Shown in pieces: positions 6,563 through 15,426 of a stretch of DNA of 39,879 nucleotides. Below the pieces are notes generated by a model. The model was not told where the DNA came from and searched no databases. It worked only from the letters and a program-made list of their open reading frames with translations. The position numbers were made by a program, and so were the translations under genes. The DNA comes from JAEXNA01 sp050486105. Lineage in GTDB: Bacteria; Vulcanimicrobiota; Xenobia; Xenobiales; JADMJV01. Each line of letters begins with the position of its first letter. Position 1 is the first letter of the stretch. Location: contig JBJHCR010000013.1 of NCBI GenBank assembly GCA_050486105.1, positions 1-39,879 on the forward strand, written 5' to 3'.

Positions 6563-7948
6563 TTAACGTGTTCCGGTCTTGACCGGAGGAGTCTTTTCTT
6601 TGGATCGACGCCAGATGGCTGGCAGGTTCATCCAGCCACCTTTACGGCTGTCTGAAGATTCTCGGTCGGCATTAGGAAGACTGGGCTTTGCTCCCATTTT
6701 GGGACTCATTCCGCCGTCGATCCCTCCTACACTTCCTGCTTTCCGGGTCAACCCTTGACGGGATGGTGAACCCCCTTGGGGCGCAATGTTCGAACGACTG
6801 AACTTTTGTAAGCCATCTCCAACTTGGGGCGGCAAATCCGAAACCTTGGGGTTCGAGCCCAAAGACTTGGCTGCCTGTCGACGCTCAAAGGCCGTCAATT
6901 CTGAGGGAGGCAAGGCGGCCTTGGATAGCGGCAGAATGTCCTGCTCGTAAGAGCGCTTCTCAACCACCTCTTCGAAAGATTGTGGGGTGATGATCTCAGC
7001 GTTCGAGGCCTTGACTCGAGTGGCTACCACCGTGGCTCGTGCCCTCCCGACCATGGTCGGGTCCTGCACGTATCCGCACAGCACCATAGCGTTCGGGGCA
7101 GCCGACTCCTGCAAGCGCCTCGAAGCTTCGGAGAAATCCTGCAGGCTAAGGTCAGGCCCTCCGGTGATATTGAGCAGACATCCCTGAGCACCGTCAGGTG
7201 AGCCTCCGACGAGCGGATTGGATAGAGCCAACTCTACGGCCCGGGTGGCTGTGGGGGCTGTCGCCATCCCAAAAATCGCCTTACCTGAACCGGAAAGAAC
7301 CGCCCGAACATCGGCAAAATCTAGATTGATCAACCCAGGAGTGGTGATGATCTCGGTCATGCCGCGAACAGAGTCGCAGAGAACCTGATCCACCACTTGA
7401 AAGCTCTCATCGAGCGAGAATGAGCTGCTCTCCATATTTAGGAGTTTTTGATTGGGGAGCACCAGAAGAGTATCGACCTCTTCCTGAAGCGCAGCCACTC
7501 CTTCTTCGGCCACTCGGGACCGACGTCGACCCTCAAACTCGAACGGCTTGGTGACCACAGCAACCACCAGAGCACCAGCCTTTTTGGCCTCACGGGCAGC
7601 AATGGGGGCCGAGCCGGTGCCGGTGCCTCCACCTAAGCCCGCAGTCAAGAATACCATATCGGCCCCCTTGAACAATTCGGCTAGCCGACTCGAGCTTTGC
7701 TCTGCAGCCAATCTCCCGAGTTCATGGTTGGCACCGGCACCCAGCCCCCTGGTGGAACCTTCACCAAGAAAGACACACTTTGGTCCCTTCTTCGTCGAGA
7801 GGAGCGCCTGGGCATCAGTATTGGCCAAGACGAGCTCTACTCCCATAGGAGGACGCTCCGCCAGGCGATTTACGAGGTTGCAGCCTGCACCTCCTAATCC
7901 CATCACGAGAATTCGAGCCGGTGTATCGGCATGATTGCGGGTAGACAT
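6563..7948 (-). CDS. ftsZ: Cell division protein FtsZ
   Basis: FtsZ is the tubulin-like GTPase that polymerises into the division ring at midcell. Residues ~10-320 of 461 form the GTPase and polymerisation core. The nucleotide-binding segment GLGGAG is at 17-22, the tubulin signature GGGTGTG at 106-112, and the T7 synergy loop with Asn208, Asp210 and Asp213 lies in GLINLDFADV. A long low-complexity linker (~330-435) leads to a C-terminal peptide, WMNLPAIWRR (439-448). This corresponds to the conserved D-I-P-A-F-L-R-R tail that binds FtsA and other membrane tethers. The ATG follows AGGAGC with a 7-base gap. The gene is outside any mur/fts (dcw) cluster, with its own terminator and probably its own promoter. 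Confidence 0.97.
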   Translation of the reverse strand: MSTRNHADTPARILVMGLGGAGCNLVNRLAERPPMGVELVLANTDAQALLSTKKGPKCVFLGEGSTRGLGAGANHELGRLAAEQSSSRLAELFKGADMVFLTAGLGGGTGTGSAPIAAREAKKAGALVVAVVTKPFEFEGRRRSRVAEEGVAALQEEVDTLLVLPNQKLLNMESSSFSLDESFQVVDQVLCDSVRGMTEIITTPGLINLDFADVRAVLSGSGKAIFGMATAPTATRAVELALSNPLVGGSPDGAQGCLLNITGGPDLSLQDFSEASRRLQESAAPNAMVLCGYVQDPTMVGRARATVVATRVKASNAEIITPQSFEEVVEKRSYEQDILPLSKAALPPSELTAFERRQAAKSLGSNPKVSDLPPQVGDGLQKFSRSNIAPQGGSPSRQGLTRKAGSVGGIDGGMSPKMGAKPSLPNADRESSDSRKGGWMNLPAIWRRSKEKTPPVKTGTR

Positions 7949-7989
7949 GACTAAAGCTCCTGATTGCTGAATTTCTATCAGACCGCTTC

Positions 7990-8017
7990 ACAATAGCGTT
8001 GCCTGAATTTATTTCAA
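7990..8017 (-). promoter_or_regulatory. Possible ftsZ promoter
   Basis: On the minus strand TTGAAA (8017-8012), a 16-base spacer and TATTGT (7995-7990) resemble a sigma-70 promoter, giving a leader of roughly 35 bases. A 10-base palindrome TTCAATTGAA (8013-8022) overlaps the -35 box and could be an operator. The region is A/T-rich, so the match may be partly chance. Confidence 0.38.
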
Positions 8018-8081
8018 TTGAATTTTCTTCACAAGGCCTTCCCCTCCTGCCTGACTTCAAAAAAAAGGAGAGGTTTCCCCA

Positions 8082-9038
8082 ATGGTCCTTAAGAACACAG
8101 CTCAGATGAGTCCAGAAACTGCAGCCACCCCTATCCTGCTCAACTTGGAGAAAGTGATTCACGGCAAACGTGAACAGCTCGAACTTCTGCTCATAACGAT
8201 TCTCGCTGGGGGTCACGTGCTTCTCGAGGATGTCCCTGGAGTGGGAAAGACCACCCTTGCGAAAGCTCTTTCAACCACCTTGGGAGGAGACTTTCGACGC
8301 ATTCAGTTCACTCCGGATCTGCTGCCGACAGACATTCTCGGCTCATCTATATATAACCCAAGGACTGGGGAATTCACTTTCTCGCCCGGCCCTATATTCA
8401 GTCACGTGGTCCTAGCCGACGAGATAAACCGTGCCTCACCCAGAACGCAATCAGCCCTGCTGGAAGCCATGAGCGAAGGCCAAGTCACCGTGGAAGGGAA
8501 CACCGGTCAACTCCCAGACCCCTTTCTGGTGATCGCAACTCAGAATCCCATCGAGTTCCATGGCACCTATCCCCTTCCAGAAGCTCAACTCGACCGCTTC
8601 TTCGTCAGATTCTCTCTGGGATATCCCGATATCGACAGTGAACTCGAAATGCTTGACGATCAAAAGACCGGTCACCCTCTCCAAACTTTGTCCGCGGTTG
8701 CTGATGTCGAGAAGTTGCAGAGCATCAAAGGTGATGTAGCCAAGATTGAAGTCGATCCAAAAATTCGACGGTATATCTTGGAGCTAGTCCAAGCAACTCG
8801 ACTCGAACCAAGATTGCGCCTAGGCTCATCACCTAGAGGAAGCCTGGCCCTCTATAAGGCCAGCCAAGCCCGCGCCTTCACCTCTGGGCGCTCCTACGTC
8901 ATTCCTGACGACATAAAGGCTCTCGCCAAACCCGTACTGGCCCACAGAATTATCCTGCAAACTAAGGCCAAGTACGCGGGAGATACTTGTGACACGATTC
9001 TAGACGAGATCCTGGGCACGATCGCAGTCCCGGTGTAG
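8082..9038 (+). CDS. MoxR-family AAA+ ATPase
   Basis: MoxR ATPases act as chaperones that assemble or activate partner proteins, usually encoded beside DUF58/VWA genes as here. The protein has 318 residues, typical for the family. The Walker A motif is GVGKTT (53-58). The Walker B is LADEINRA (111-118), with the characteristic DEINR. Sensor-type residues follow in the segment ATQNP, and the C-terminal lid domain runs from about 220. It has a strong ribosome binding site, AAAGGAGAGG, 8 bases before the ATG. The DUF58 gene begins 2 bases after the stop, so the two are cotranscribed. Confidence 0.95.
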   Translation: MVLKNTAQMSPETAATPILLNLEKVIHGKREQLELLLITILAGGHVLLEDVPGVGKTTLAKALSTTLGGDFRRIQFTPDLLPTDILGSSIYNPRTGEFTFSPGPIFSHVVLADEINRASPRTQSALLEAMSEGQVTVEGNTGQLPDPFLVIATQNPIEFHGTYPLPEAQLDRFFVRFSLGYPDIDSELEMLDDQKTGHPLQTLSAVADVEKLQSIKGDVAKIEVDPKIRRYILELVQATRLEPRLRLGSSPRGSLALYKASQARAFTSGRSYVIPDDIKALAKPVLAHRIILQTKAKYAGDTCDTILDEILGTIAVPV

Positions 9039-9040
9039 AG

Positions 9041-10300
9041 ATGTCTGTGCGCCAAAAACCGACTTCAAAGCTCTCCACAAGGTTGGCCCAGGGAGTCTTC
9101 TACCGTACAGCCCATCGGCTCTTTCGGGAGCACTTGACCGAGAGCGGTCGCTCGATGTTCTGGATCGTAGTCGTGTCTACGACCCTGTCTCTGTTTTCGT
9201 TCGTGATAAAAGCCTATCTCTTATGGAGCGGCCTGATCGCCGTCTGCGCCATATCCATACTGGGCTCGAGGTGGGCCAGAGCCAATATAGATATCGAAGT
9301 CGAAGCTCCAGAGCGAGGCCGAGCCGGCCAAAGCTTTCGCATCGGGTTCAAGGTCTTCAATCGATCTAAGAGAAAAGCGCGAGATCTTCGAGTGAGATAT
9401 CAATCCACCAGGGACCTGAAAGGAGAAGGTGACGGCCCATTCCTAGATCTGTTAGGGCCAGGATCTTCCTACCACTTCTCTCAGGACTTTCACTCACCCA
9501 GACGAGGGGTCTACGAACTCTCGGTTCTTCTCCAGGAGACCTGTTTCCCATTTGGACTTTGGTGTGATCTCAAGTTCCATAAGCGCCCGCTCAATCTCAT
9601 CGTCTATCCCAATTTTCACCCCATACACACTCTGGATATCCCGGTCGGCATGCGGTATCAACCTGGAGGGTTGGCGCTGTCATCCTATCTCGGTGACAGC
9701 ACAGAGTTCCTATCTACAAGAGAATTCCGTTCGGGCGATCCCCTACGCACGATCCATTGGCGCTCCTGGGCACGCTTGGGAAAACCCATCGTTAAAGAGC
9801 ATGGGGAAGAGTTCTTCTGCCGTTTGGCCCTGATCGTAGACACCTTGCTGCCACCACAAGCCAATGAGGAAACCCTGGAGAAAGCCATTTCCTTGGCCGC
9901 CGCGATCACCGACTACTTAGCCCGACAGGAGTACGTCATCGACCTCTTTGCTGCCGGCTCTATGCTTTATCAACTCCAAGCCGGACGTTCGTTGGCCTAT
10001 TTGGAAAACATCTTGGACCTGTTGGCTTGTTTGGAAAGTTGCCCCACCCCTGAGAACGATCCTTTCCTGGAGATGGAGAGTTCCTTGATGCAGGAACTGG
10101 ACAACATATCTACTGTCCTCTTGGTACTGACCACTTGGGACGAAAAACGGGGACATCTTCTAGAACTTCTTTCGGTGAGAGGGGTCGCAGTACGCGCCTT
10201 TCTGGTCACCTTCGAAGAACTGGATTGGGGAGAGCTACCGAGAACCGTCACCGTAATTCCGGCAGAATCTATCAAGGCCGGAGGTGTCGATGCTCTCTAG
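9041..10300 (+). CDS. DUF58-domain membrane-anchored protein
   Basis: This 419-residue protein has two hydrophobic segments near the N-terminus (about 39-57 and 60-75). A beta-rich region follows, then the DUF58 signature FRSGDPLRTIHWRSWARL (229-246) with KPIVKEH after it. The C-terminal part resembles a von Willebrand A fold, starting near the strand LALIVDT. DUF58 proteins almost always accompany MoxR and transglutaminase genes. Their molecular role is not established, though envelope-stress or secretion functions have been suggested for some. The gene overlaps the following transglutaminase gene by 11 bases. Confidence 0.93.
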   Translation: MSVRQKPTSKLSTRLAQGVFYRTAHRLFREHLTESGRSMFWIVVVSTTLSLFSFVIKAYLLWSGLIAVCAISILGSRWARANIDIEVEAPERGRAGQSFRIGFKVFNRSKRKARDLRVRYQSTRDLKGEGDGPFLDLLGPGSSYHFSQDFHSPRRGVYELSVLLQETCFPFGLWCDLKFHKRPLNLIVYPNFHPIHTLDIPVGMRYQPGGLALSSYLGDSTEFLSTREFRSGDPLRTIHWRSWARLGKPIVKEHGEEFFCRLALIVDTLLPPQANEETLEKAISLAAAITDYLARQEYVIDLFAAGSMLYQLQAGRSLAYLENILDLLACLESCPTPENDPFLEMESSLMQELDNISTVLLVLTTWDEKRGHLLELLSVRGVAVRAFLVTFEELDWGELPRTVTVIPAESIKAGGVDAL

Positions 10301-12353
10301 ACTACCCTTCACCTCGGCATTTCTGGTCCTTAGCCAAGTTAGCATCCTCATCATGAGCCAGCTTCATCCAGCTTTGGTGCTCTCCTCAATTCTGGTGGGA
10401 CTCGCTCAATTCAAGCGAAGGAGTCGTCGATTCTCTGGGCGTCAATGGCTTGGATTGGTGATCGCTCTGGCCTTGATTGACCTCATCTTTTCCCGCGTCA
10501 ACCAGGCTTCGGGCTACCTCATCGGGCCCGGCACCCTGACCATCGCGCTCTTCCTCAATTGCCTTCTGGCTGTTTCCATAGTGGTCGAGTTCGAGCGCCC
10601 TTACCGCCAAATACCGACGGTTCTGGCGGCCTTCTTGCTGATCGTTAGCACCATGTCAGCTCATCTCTCACTGGTGCTGCCCTTGAGTTGCCTGGCTCTA
10701 CTTCTGTTGGCCGGCGCACTCAGAGAACAGAGCGAACTGAAACTCACTTTCGAACAACTCCTTTGGCTCGTTCCGGTAGCCATTTTGGGCATCGGCATCG
10801 CAAGCTTTGCTCTGTGGTCAGAAACCCGCCTAGCCATGATCCTCGGGTTCTTTTCCTTCATTCCGGTCTCGGGAATTCAGCTCCCCCCCGTCTCCACCCT
10901 AAACAGCTTGCAAAAGTGGCACGCATCCGACGTCGTGGTCTTTCGAGTTTATGGAGAGAGGCCACCAATGTATCTCAATGGACGAACTTTCGAACTCTTC
11001 GAAGAAGCTCAGTCCTGGCGTTGGAAAACCACCAAAGACCTGATCTCGGCCGATCGCCTGAAGGAGCCGGAGCGCCCAGGAGTCGGTCGACCAGAGTATC
11101 TCTTTCCCAATTCCGGCTTCCCAGTACCCGAGGATCTTCCCGTCCCAGTTCGCCTGGAGTATCCCAGCGCAGGTCAAGGCTTCACTCTGTACACTCCGAG
11201 AAATTTCGGGGCCTTGGGCTGTGAACTCGACCAACTTCACCGTTACAGTGATGCTATGTTGCAGATTCGTGCCTCGGATCGGTTTTCCGGGGTCTACAAC
11301 CTCTACCCAACCGAACTCGGCTGGTATCGAGATGGAAGCCTGGACACCCTATCCGAAGAAGAGTTCGAAGCCTGTCTCCAATTGCCGGAACGCCTATCAC
11401 CTCTGGTTCCCTCCTTGGCCAGAAAGGTGACCACCAACAGCAACTCGGACTTAGAGAGAGCGGAAGCGATCACGAACTTTTTGCAAGAGGAGTTCGAGTA
11501 CGGCTACGCCTATCCGTTCAGCTCGGACAAGAACGCCCTCCACGAATTTCTCCAAGACCGGCCTCCTGCCCACTGTGAATTCTTCGCTACCTCTGCCGCT
11601 CTCATGCTTCGGAGCTTGGGAATACCAACCAGGTATATCAACGGCTTCGTCATCCAAGAGAGAAGCCTCTCCAGAGACTATTATGTGGTAAGACTCAAGC
11701 ACGCTCACGCCTGGATCGAGGCCTTCATTCCTGGACACGGCTGGCTGCCTTTCGACCCGACGCCTCCCGATGCGCTGAGTTCGGCCGACGACCCGACCAC
11801 CTTTTGGAAGGCCTTCGCGGAAAACATGCAACACAAGATTCGGCGTTTTTTCAATCTTTTTCGGGGCTCCCCTAGAGAGATCTTGGCCAAGATCTCAGCT
11901 GCCGTGAGAGAACTTTTCCAAGATGAAACCTATCTTCGGGGCGCCCTATTTTTGGTTATCTCGGTCCTTCTCATCGGGCTGTTGAGCCGGGTGCTCAGGT
12001 TCCGAAAACGACCCAAGCCTTCGCCCGGAGAAGGATGGGAGCGCAGCACCCTGACTCCGCTTCTTGAAAGCATAGAGGATCTTCTTCCTGCGTCGGAGCG
12101 AAGGCTCGGACCCCACGAGACGCTCCGAGAGTGGCGTGGTCGATTGAATTCCACAGACGCCCTTCCAGACGACTCTCTAGAGCTCTTGACTCGATTCGTA
12201 CAACTTTTTGAGCAGTGTCGATATTCCATCACCATGGACCCTGAACTTCGAGATAGCTTGACCCAAGACCTGACGGCACTGTGTTCAGAGCTCAGAGGGA
12301 ACCTCCAGGAAACTCGAGAACGAGGGCCCTCGGAGAGACCGGACGGAAAGTGA
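10290..12353 (+). CDS. Transglutaminase-like membrane protein (TgpA type: DUF3488, transglutaminase core, DUF4129)
   Basis: The N-terminal ~195 residues carry six or so hydrophobic membrane segments. A soluble, probably periplasmic, domain follows with a transglutaminase/cysteine-protease core. The likely triad is Cys429 in AHCEFFATS, His473 in HAHAWIEAF and Asp489 in FDPTP. One more membrane helix near 550-567 precedes a C-terminal cytoplasmic DUF4129-like tail. This is the TgpA architecture. The start is probably the ATG at 10290, with GGAGG 5 bases upstream. A GTG six bases earlier (10284) is also in frame. It forms the third member of the moxR-DUF58-tgpA operon. No substrate can be deduced. 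Confidence 0.93.
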   Translation: MLSRLPFTSAFLVLSQVSILIMSQLHPALVLSSILVGLAQFKRRSRRFSGRQWLGLVIALALIDLIFSRVNQASGYLIGPGTLTIALFLNCLLAVSIVVEFERPYRQIPTVLAAFLLIVSTMSAHLSLVLPLSCLALLLLAGALREQSELKLTFEQLLWLVPVAILGIGIASFALWSETRLAMILGFFSFIPVSGIQLPPVSTLNSLQKWHASDVVVFRVYGERPPMYLNGRTFELFEEAQSWRWKTTKDLISADRLKEPERPGVGRPEYLFPNSGFPVPEDLPVPVRLEYPSAGQGFTLYTPRNFGALGCELDQLHRYSDAMLQIRASDRFSGVYNLYPTELGWYRDGSLDTLSEEEFEACLQLPERLSPLVPSLARKVTTNSNSDLERAEAITNFLQEEFEYGYAYPFSSDKNALHEFLQDRPPAHCEFFATSAALMLRSLGIPTRYINGFVIQERSLSRDYYVVRLKHAHAWIEAFIPGHGWLPFDPTPPDALSSADDPTTFWKAFAENMQHKIRRFFNLFRGSPREILAKISAAVRELFQDETYLRGALFLVISVLLIGLLSRVLRFRKRPKPSPGEGWERSTLTPLLESIEDLLPASERRLGPHETLREWRGRLNSTDALPDDSLELLTRFVQLFEQCRYSITMDPELRDSLTQDLTALCSELRGNLQETRERGPSERPDGK

Positions 12354-12361
12354 CCCCAATC

Positions 12362-15004
12362 ATGCGTGAAATACCTAGCAAATATCAGCACAAGAAACTC
12401 GAAGAAACCTGGAAGGAGAGCTGGCAGGAAGCTCAGGTTTATCAGTGGGACCCCAGCCGAGGACGAGAAGAAACGTTCGTTATCGACAGCCCCCCACCGA
12501 CCGTTTCTGGTTCGCTTCACGTGGGGCATGTTTTCTCGTACACACATCAGGATCTGCTCGCTCGCTACCAGCGGATGACAGGGAAGAACATCTGTTATCC
12601 GATGGGATGGGACGACAACGGGTTGCCCACAGAACGCCGAGTTCAAAACCTCTTTCGGGTCCAATGCAACCCCCATCTGCCCTACGATTCGAGTTGGAAA
12701 CCTGAGAAACGCAAGAAGGGACCCGTTCATGAGATTAGCCGAAGAAACTTCATCGAGGCCTGTGCGGTGGTCACCAAAGAGGACGAAGCCGCCTTTGAAG
12801 ATCTCTGGCGTTCTTTAGGCCTTTCCATCGACTGGGACCTACAATATGCCACCATCGATGACCATTGCCGAAGAATCTCTCAGAGCTCTTTCTTGGAAAT
12901 GGCCGAAAAGGGCTTTGCTTATTCTACCGAGGCTCCAACCATGTGGGACGTGGACTTTCAGACTGCCGTAGCCCAGGCCGAAGTAGTGGATAAGTCCTTG
13001 CCGGGGCACTTTCACGATCTCCGATTTGCGGTAGAGGGCGGCGGCGATTTTGTCATCACCACCACTAGGCCAGAGCTCCTTCCCGCCTGCATTGCCGTAG
13101 TAGCTCATCCCGACGACACCCGATACCAGAGTCTCTTTGGGAAGTACGCCATCACACCCCTATTCGACGCTCGAGTTCCCATCATGCCTGCCGAGCACGC
13201 CGATCCGGAAAAAGGCTCAGGTATCCTAATGGTTTGTACCTTTGGAGACAGTGCTGATGTCGAATTTTGGAAGCGCTCCAAGCTTCCCTTGAAACAGGTC
13301 ATCGGGCGCTCGGGCACCCTCCTTCCGGTGACTTTCGGCGAAGGGCAATTCTCCAGCCTCGATCCCGAAAAAGCCCAAAAGAACTATAACGAGCTCTGTG
13401 GGCTGGAAGTTCGCAAGGCCAAGGCCCGCATCGTAGAACTCCTAGGCTCCGAGCTGAGACCCGACGGCAGTTGCCCCCTTGCTTCGGAACCCAGACCCAT
13501 CGAGCACCCCGTGAAGTTCTATGAAAAGGGCGATCGTCCGCTTGAGTTCGTTTCCACGCGTCAGTGGTTCGTTAGGCTCTTAGAGCACCGAGAGACTCTT
13601 CGAGCCCAAGGAGCAAAGATCTCTTGGCATCCTTCCCACATGGAGACCCGATATCAACACTGGGTCGACGGATTGAACTTGGATTGGTGCATTTCCCGGC
13701 AAAGATACTTTGGCGTGCCGTTCCCTGTTTGGTACCCCTTAGACGAGAATGGCGAGGCGCTTTTCGAGCAGCCTATCTTCGCAAAACCGGATCAACTCCC
13801 AGTGGACCCTATGTCCGATGTCCCCGAGGGCTACGAAGAAGGTCAGAGAGGAAAATCTGGTGGCTTCGTGGGCGATCCCGACGTGATGGACACTTGGGCG
13901 ACTTCGTCCTTGACCCCCCAGATTGTCAGTCATTGGGGCCTCGATGAGGCTCGCCATTCGAATCTCTTCCCTATGGATATCCGACCACAGTCCCACGAGA
14001 TCATCAGAACCTGGGCCTTTTACACCATCGTGAAGGCTTGGATCCATAACGACACCATTCCCTGGAAACACGTGGTGATCAGCGGTTGGATACTTGATCC
14101 AGACCGAAAAAAGATGAGTAAGTCCGTGGGCAACGTGATCACTCCGGGGCACCTCTTGGAGGAATATTCAGCCGACGGGGTTCGATACTGGGCCTCCAGA
14201 GCACGCCTGGGGGCCGACACCGCCTTCGACGAAAGCGTCCTAAAGGTCGGCAAGCGGCTGTGCACCAAACTTTTCAACGCCAGTCGGTTCGTCATCTCGC
14301 AACTCGACCGGGTGGATGTCGATCTAGAAACCCTCACCCCCGATCAGATCACTATCGAGGTCGACCAGGCACTCATGGCTCGACTGGTGGAAACCGCTAA
14401 CGATGCCACGAAGGCCTTCGAAAAATTCGATTACGCCGCGGCCTTAGAAGTGACCGAGAAAGAGTTCTGGGCCTTCTGCAACGACTACCTGGAACTGGTC
14501 AAGCGACGCTCCTATGGAGACCAGGACTCCCCGGAACGTCGCTCAGCCCTGTCCACCCTGGCTCTATCGCTCCGCCTTTTCATCAGACTTTTTGCTCCTT
14601 TCCTGCCCTTCATCACCGAAGAGATCTGGTCTTGGAGATTCGGTGGTCCGGACCTGGCTAAGGACTCTGTCCACCGAGCACCGTGGCCTTCTTCCTCCGA
14701 GTATTCCTCTCTAAAGCCTCCTTCCCAGCCCGATTGCTACGGGGCTGCCGTGGAAGTCCTGACCAAGATCCGTTCAAGCAAGACCGAAGGAAAGCGAAAT
14801 CTTCGTTGGCCAGTTTCAGGATTGACGGTCATTGGGTCTCGAGGGCACCTCGATGCTCTCGAAACGTCCCTTGATGATGTCTTGGAAGCCGGAAGTGTCG
14901 ACCCGAGCATGGTCCATCTGAAGGAAGGCTCCCCTCCAACCAGCGGAGGTCTCTTTGAAGTCCAAGTCGTGTTGGCTGACGAAGAGGCAACCGTTCCTTC
15001 CTAG
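12362..15004 (+). CDS. valS: Valyl-tRNA synthetase (short actinobacterial/archaeal type)
   Basis: This class I aminoacyl-tRNA synthetase charges tRNA-Val with valine and edits mis-activated threonine. With the ATG start it has 880 residues. The HIGH signature reads HVGH (53-56) and the KMSKS loop is intact at 584-588. The editing (CP1) domain spans roughly 190-340, and the anticodon-binding helical domain the C-terminal ~250 residues. Segments such as DNGLPTERRVQN and ISRRNFIEAC match the shorter ValS form of actinobacteria and archaea. The protein ends without the C-terminal coiled coil of canonical bacterial ValS. The ATG lies 8 bases past the tgpA stop. A GTG at 12350, overlapping that stop (GTGA), is an alternative start. 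The gene is the last of the moxR run. Confidence 0.95.
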   Translation: MREIPSKYQHKKLEETWKESWQEAQVYQWDPSRGREETFVIDSPPPTVSGSLHVGHVFSYTHQDLLARYQRMTGKNICYPMGWDDNGLPTERRVQNLFRVQCNPHLPYDSSWKPEKRKKGPVHEISRRNFIEACAVVTKEDEAAFEDLWRSLGLSIDWDLQYATIDDHCRRISQSSFLEMAEKGFAYSTEAPTMWDVDFQTAVAQAEVVDKSLPGHFHDLRFAVEGGGDFVITTTRPELLPACIAVVAHPDDTRYQSLFGKYAITPLFDARVPIMPAEHADPEKGSGILMVCTFGDSADVEFWKRSKLPLKQVIGRSGTLLPVTFGEGQFSSLDPEKAQKNYNELCGLEVRKAKARIVELLGSELRPDGSCPLASEPRPIEHPVKFYEKGDRPLEFVSTRQWFVRLLEHRETLRAQGAKISWHPSHMETRYQHWVDGLNLDWCISRQRYFGVPFPVWYPLDENGEALFEQPIFAKPDQLPVDPMSDVPEGYEEGQRGKSGGFVGDPDVMDTWATSSLTPQIVSHWGLDEARHSNLFPMDIRPQSHEIIRTWAFYTIVKAWIHNDTIPWKHVVISGWILDPDRKKMSKSVGNVITPGHLLEEYSADGVRYWASRARLGADTAFDESVLKVGKRLCTKLFNASRFVISQLDRVDVDLETLTPDQITIEVDQALMARLVETANDATKAFEKFDYAAALEVTEKEFWAFCNDYLELVKRRSYGDQDSPERRSALSTLALSLRLFIRLFAPFLPFITEEIWSWRFGGPDLAKDSVHRAPWPSSSEYSSLKPPSQPDCYGAAVEVLTKIRSSKTEGKRNLRWPVSGLTVIGSRGHLDALETSLDDVLEAGSVDPSMVHLKEGSPPTSGGLFEVQVVLADEEATVPS

Positions 15005-15378
15005 GGCCCCTCTTTCATCATACGCAAGACTTCATCGAGGGCTTGACCTCCAGAGTGAGTCCGGACCTTTTCCTTGTCGTAAACGAAGAAGGCCGGAACT
15101 TGCTTCAATCCGTACTGTTTGGCCACAGGAGCCGTCATACTAGGCACAGTCACTCCGAGAACGATCACGTCAGTTCTCCCTTTGGCCCAGTTTTCTAATT
15201 CTGCCCGATAGCGGCTGGAAGTCTTGCTCCAAGGGGCGTGAAAAAACACGATCCCAACTTTGCCATCCTCTAAATGCCGCTCGACATCTACCCGAGCTCC
15301 AGAATCTTCAATGAAGTTCAGACCCCATACCGGTGAGCCACTCAAGAACAGGAACAGAGCCAACATCACACCCATCAT
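15001..15378 (-). CDS. Exported thioredoxin-fold protein lacking the CxxC active site
   Basis: The real gene is probably 125 residues long, starting at one of two adjacent ATG codons (15378 or 15375). Longer readings run into the PilZ gene on the other strand. Residues 1-19 are hydrophobic and look like a signal peptide or anchor, though without the usual basic n-region. The rest follows the thioredoxin fold: strand VGIVFFHAPW (41-50), then SKTS (51-54) where CxxC should be, and the cis-proline motif VPAFFVY (94-100). Both catalytic cysteines are serine, so it cannot be a redox enzyme. A chaperone or binding role is more likely. Its TAG and the valS TAG share the same CTAG. Confidence 0.75.
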   Translation of the reverse strand: MMGVMLALFLFLSGSPVWGLNFIEDSGARVDVERHLEDGKVGIVFFHAPWSKTSSRYRAELENWAKGRTDVIVLGVTVPSMTAPVAKQYGLKQVPAFFVYDKEKVRTHSGGQALDEVLRMMKEGP

Positions 15379-15426
15379 GGAAGGTGACCTAGGAACTCGA
15401 ACCTTTAGACCGAAGGAAGTGGGAAT

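Noticed and set aside
6112..6582. Plus-strand ORF of 156 codons overlapping the 86-residue gene and the ftsZ terminator
   Set aside because: It runs through the hairpin terminator of ftsZ into its coding end. The overlapping GTG-started 86-residue ORF has the ribosome binding site.
10688..11224. Plus-strand ORF of 178 codons inside the transglutaminase gene
   Set aside because: It is an out-of-frame reading of tgpA with Arg/Ser-rich, low-complexity content.
11930..12730. Minus-strand ORF of 266 codons across the tgpA-valS junction
   Set aside because: It lies opposite two clearly recognised genes and its translation is Ser/Arg-rich with no domain.
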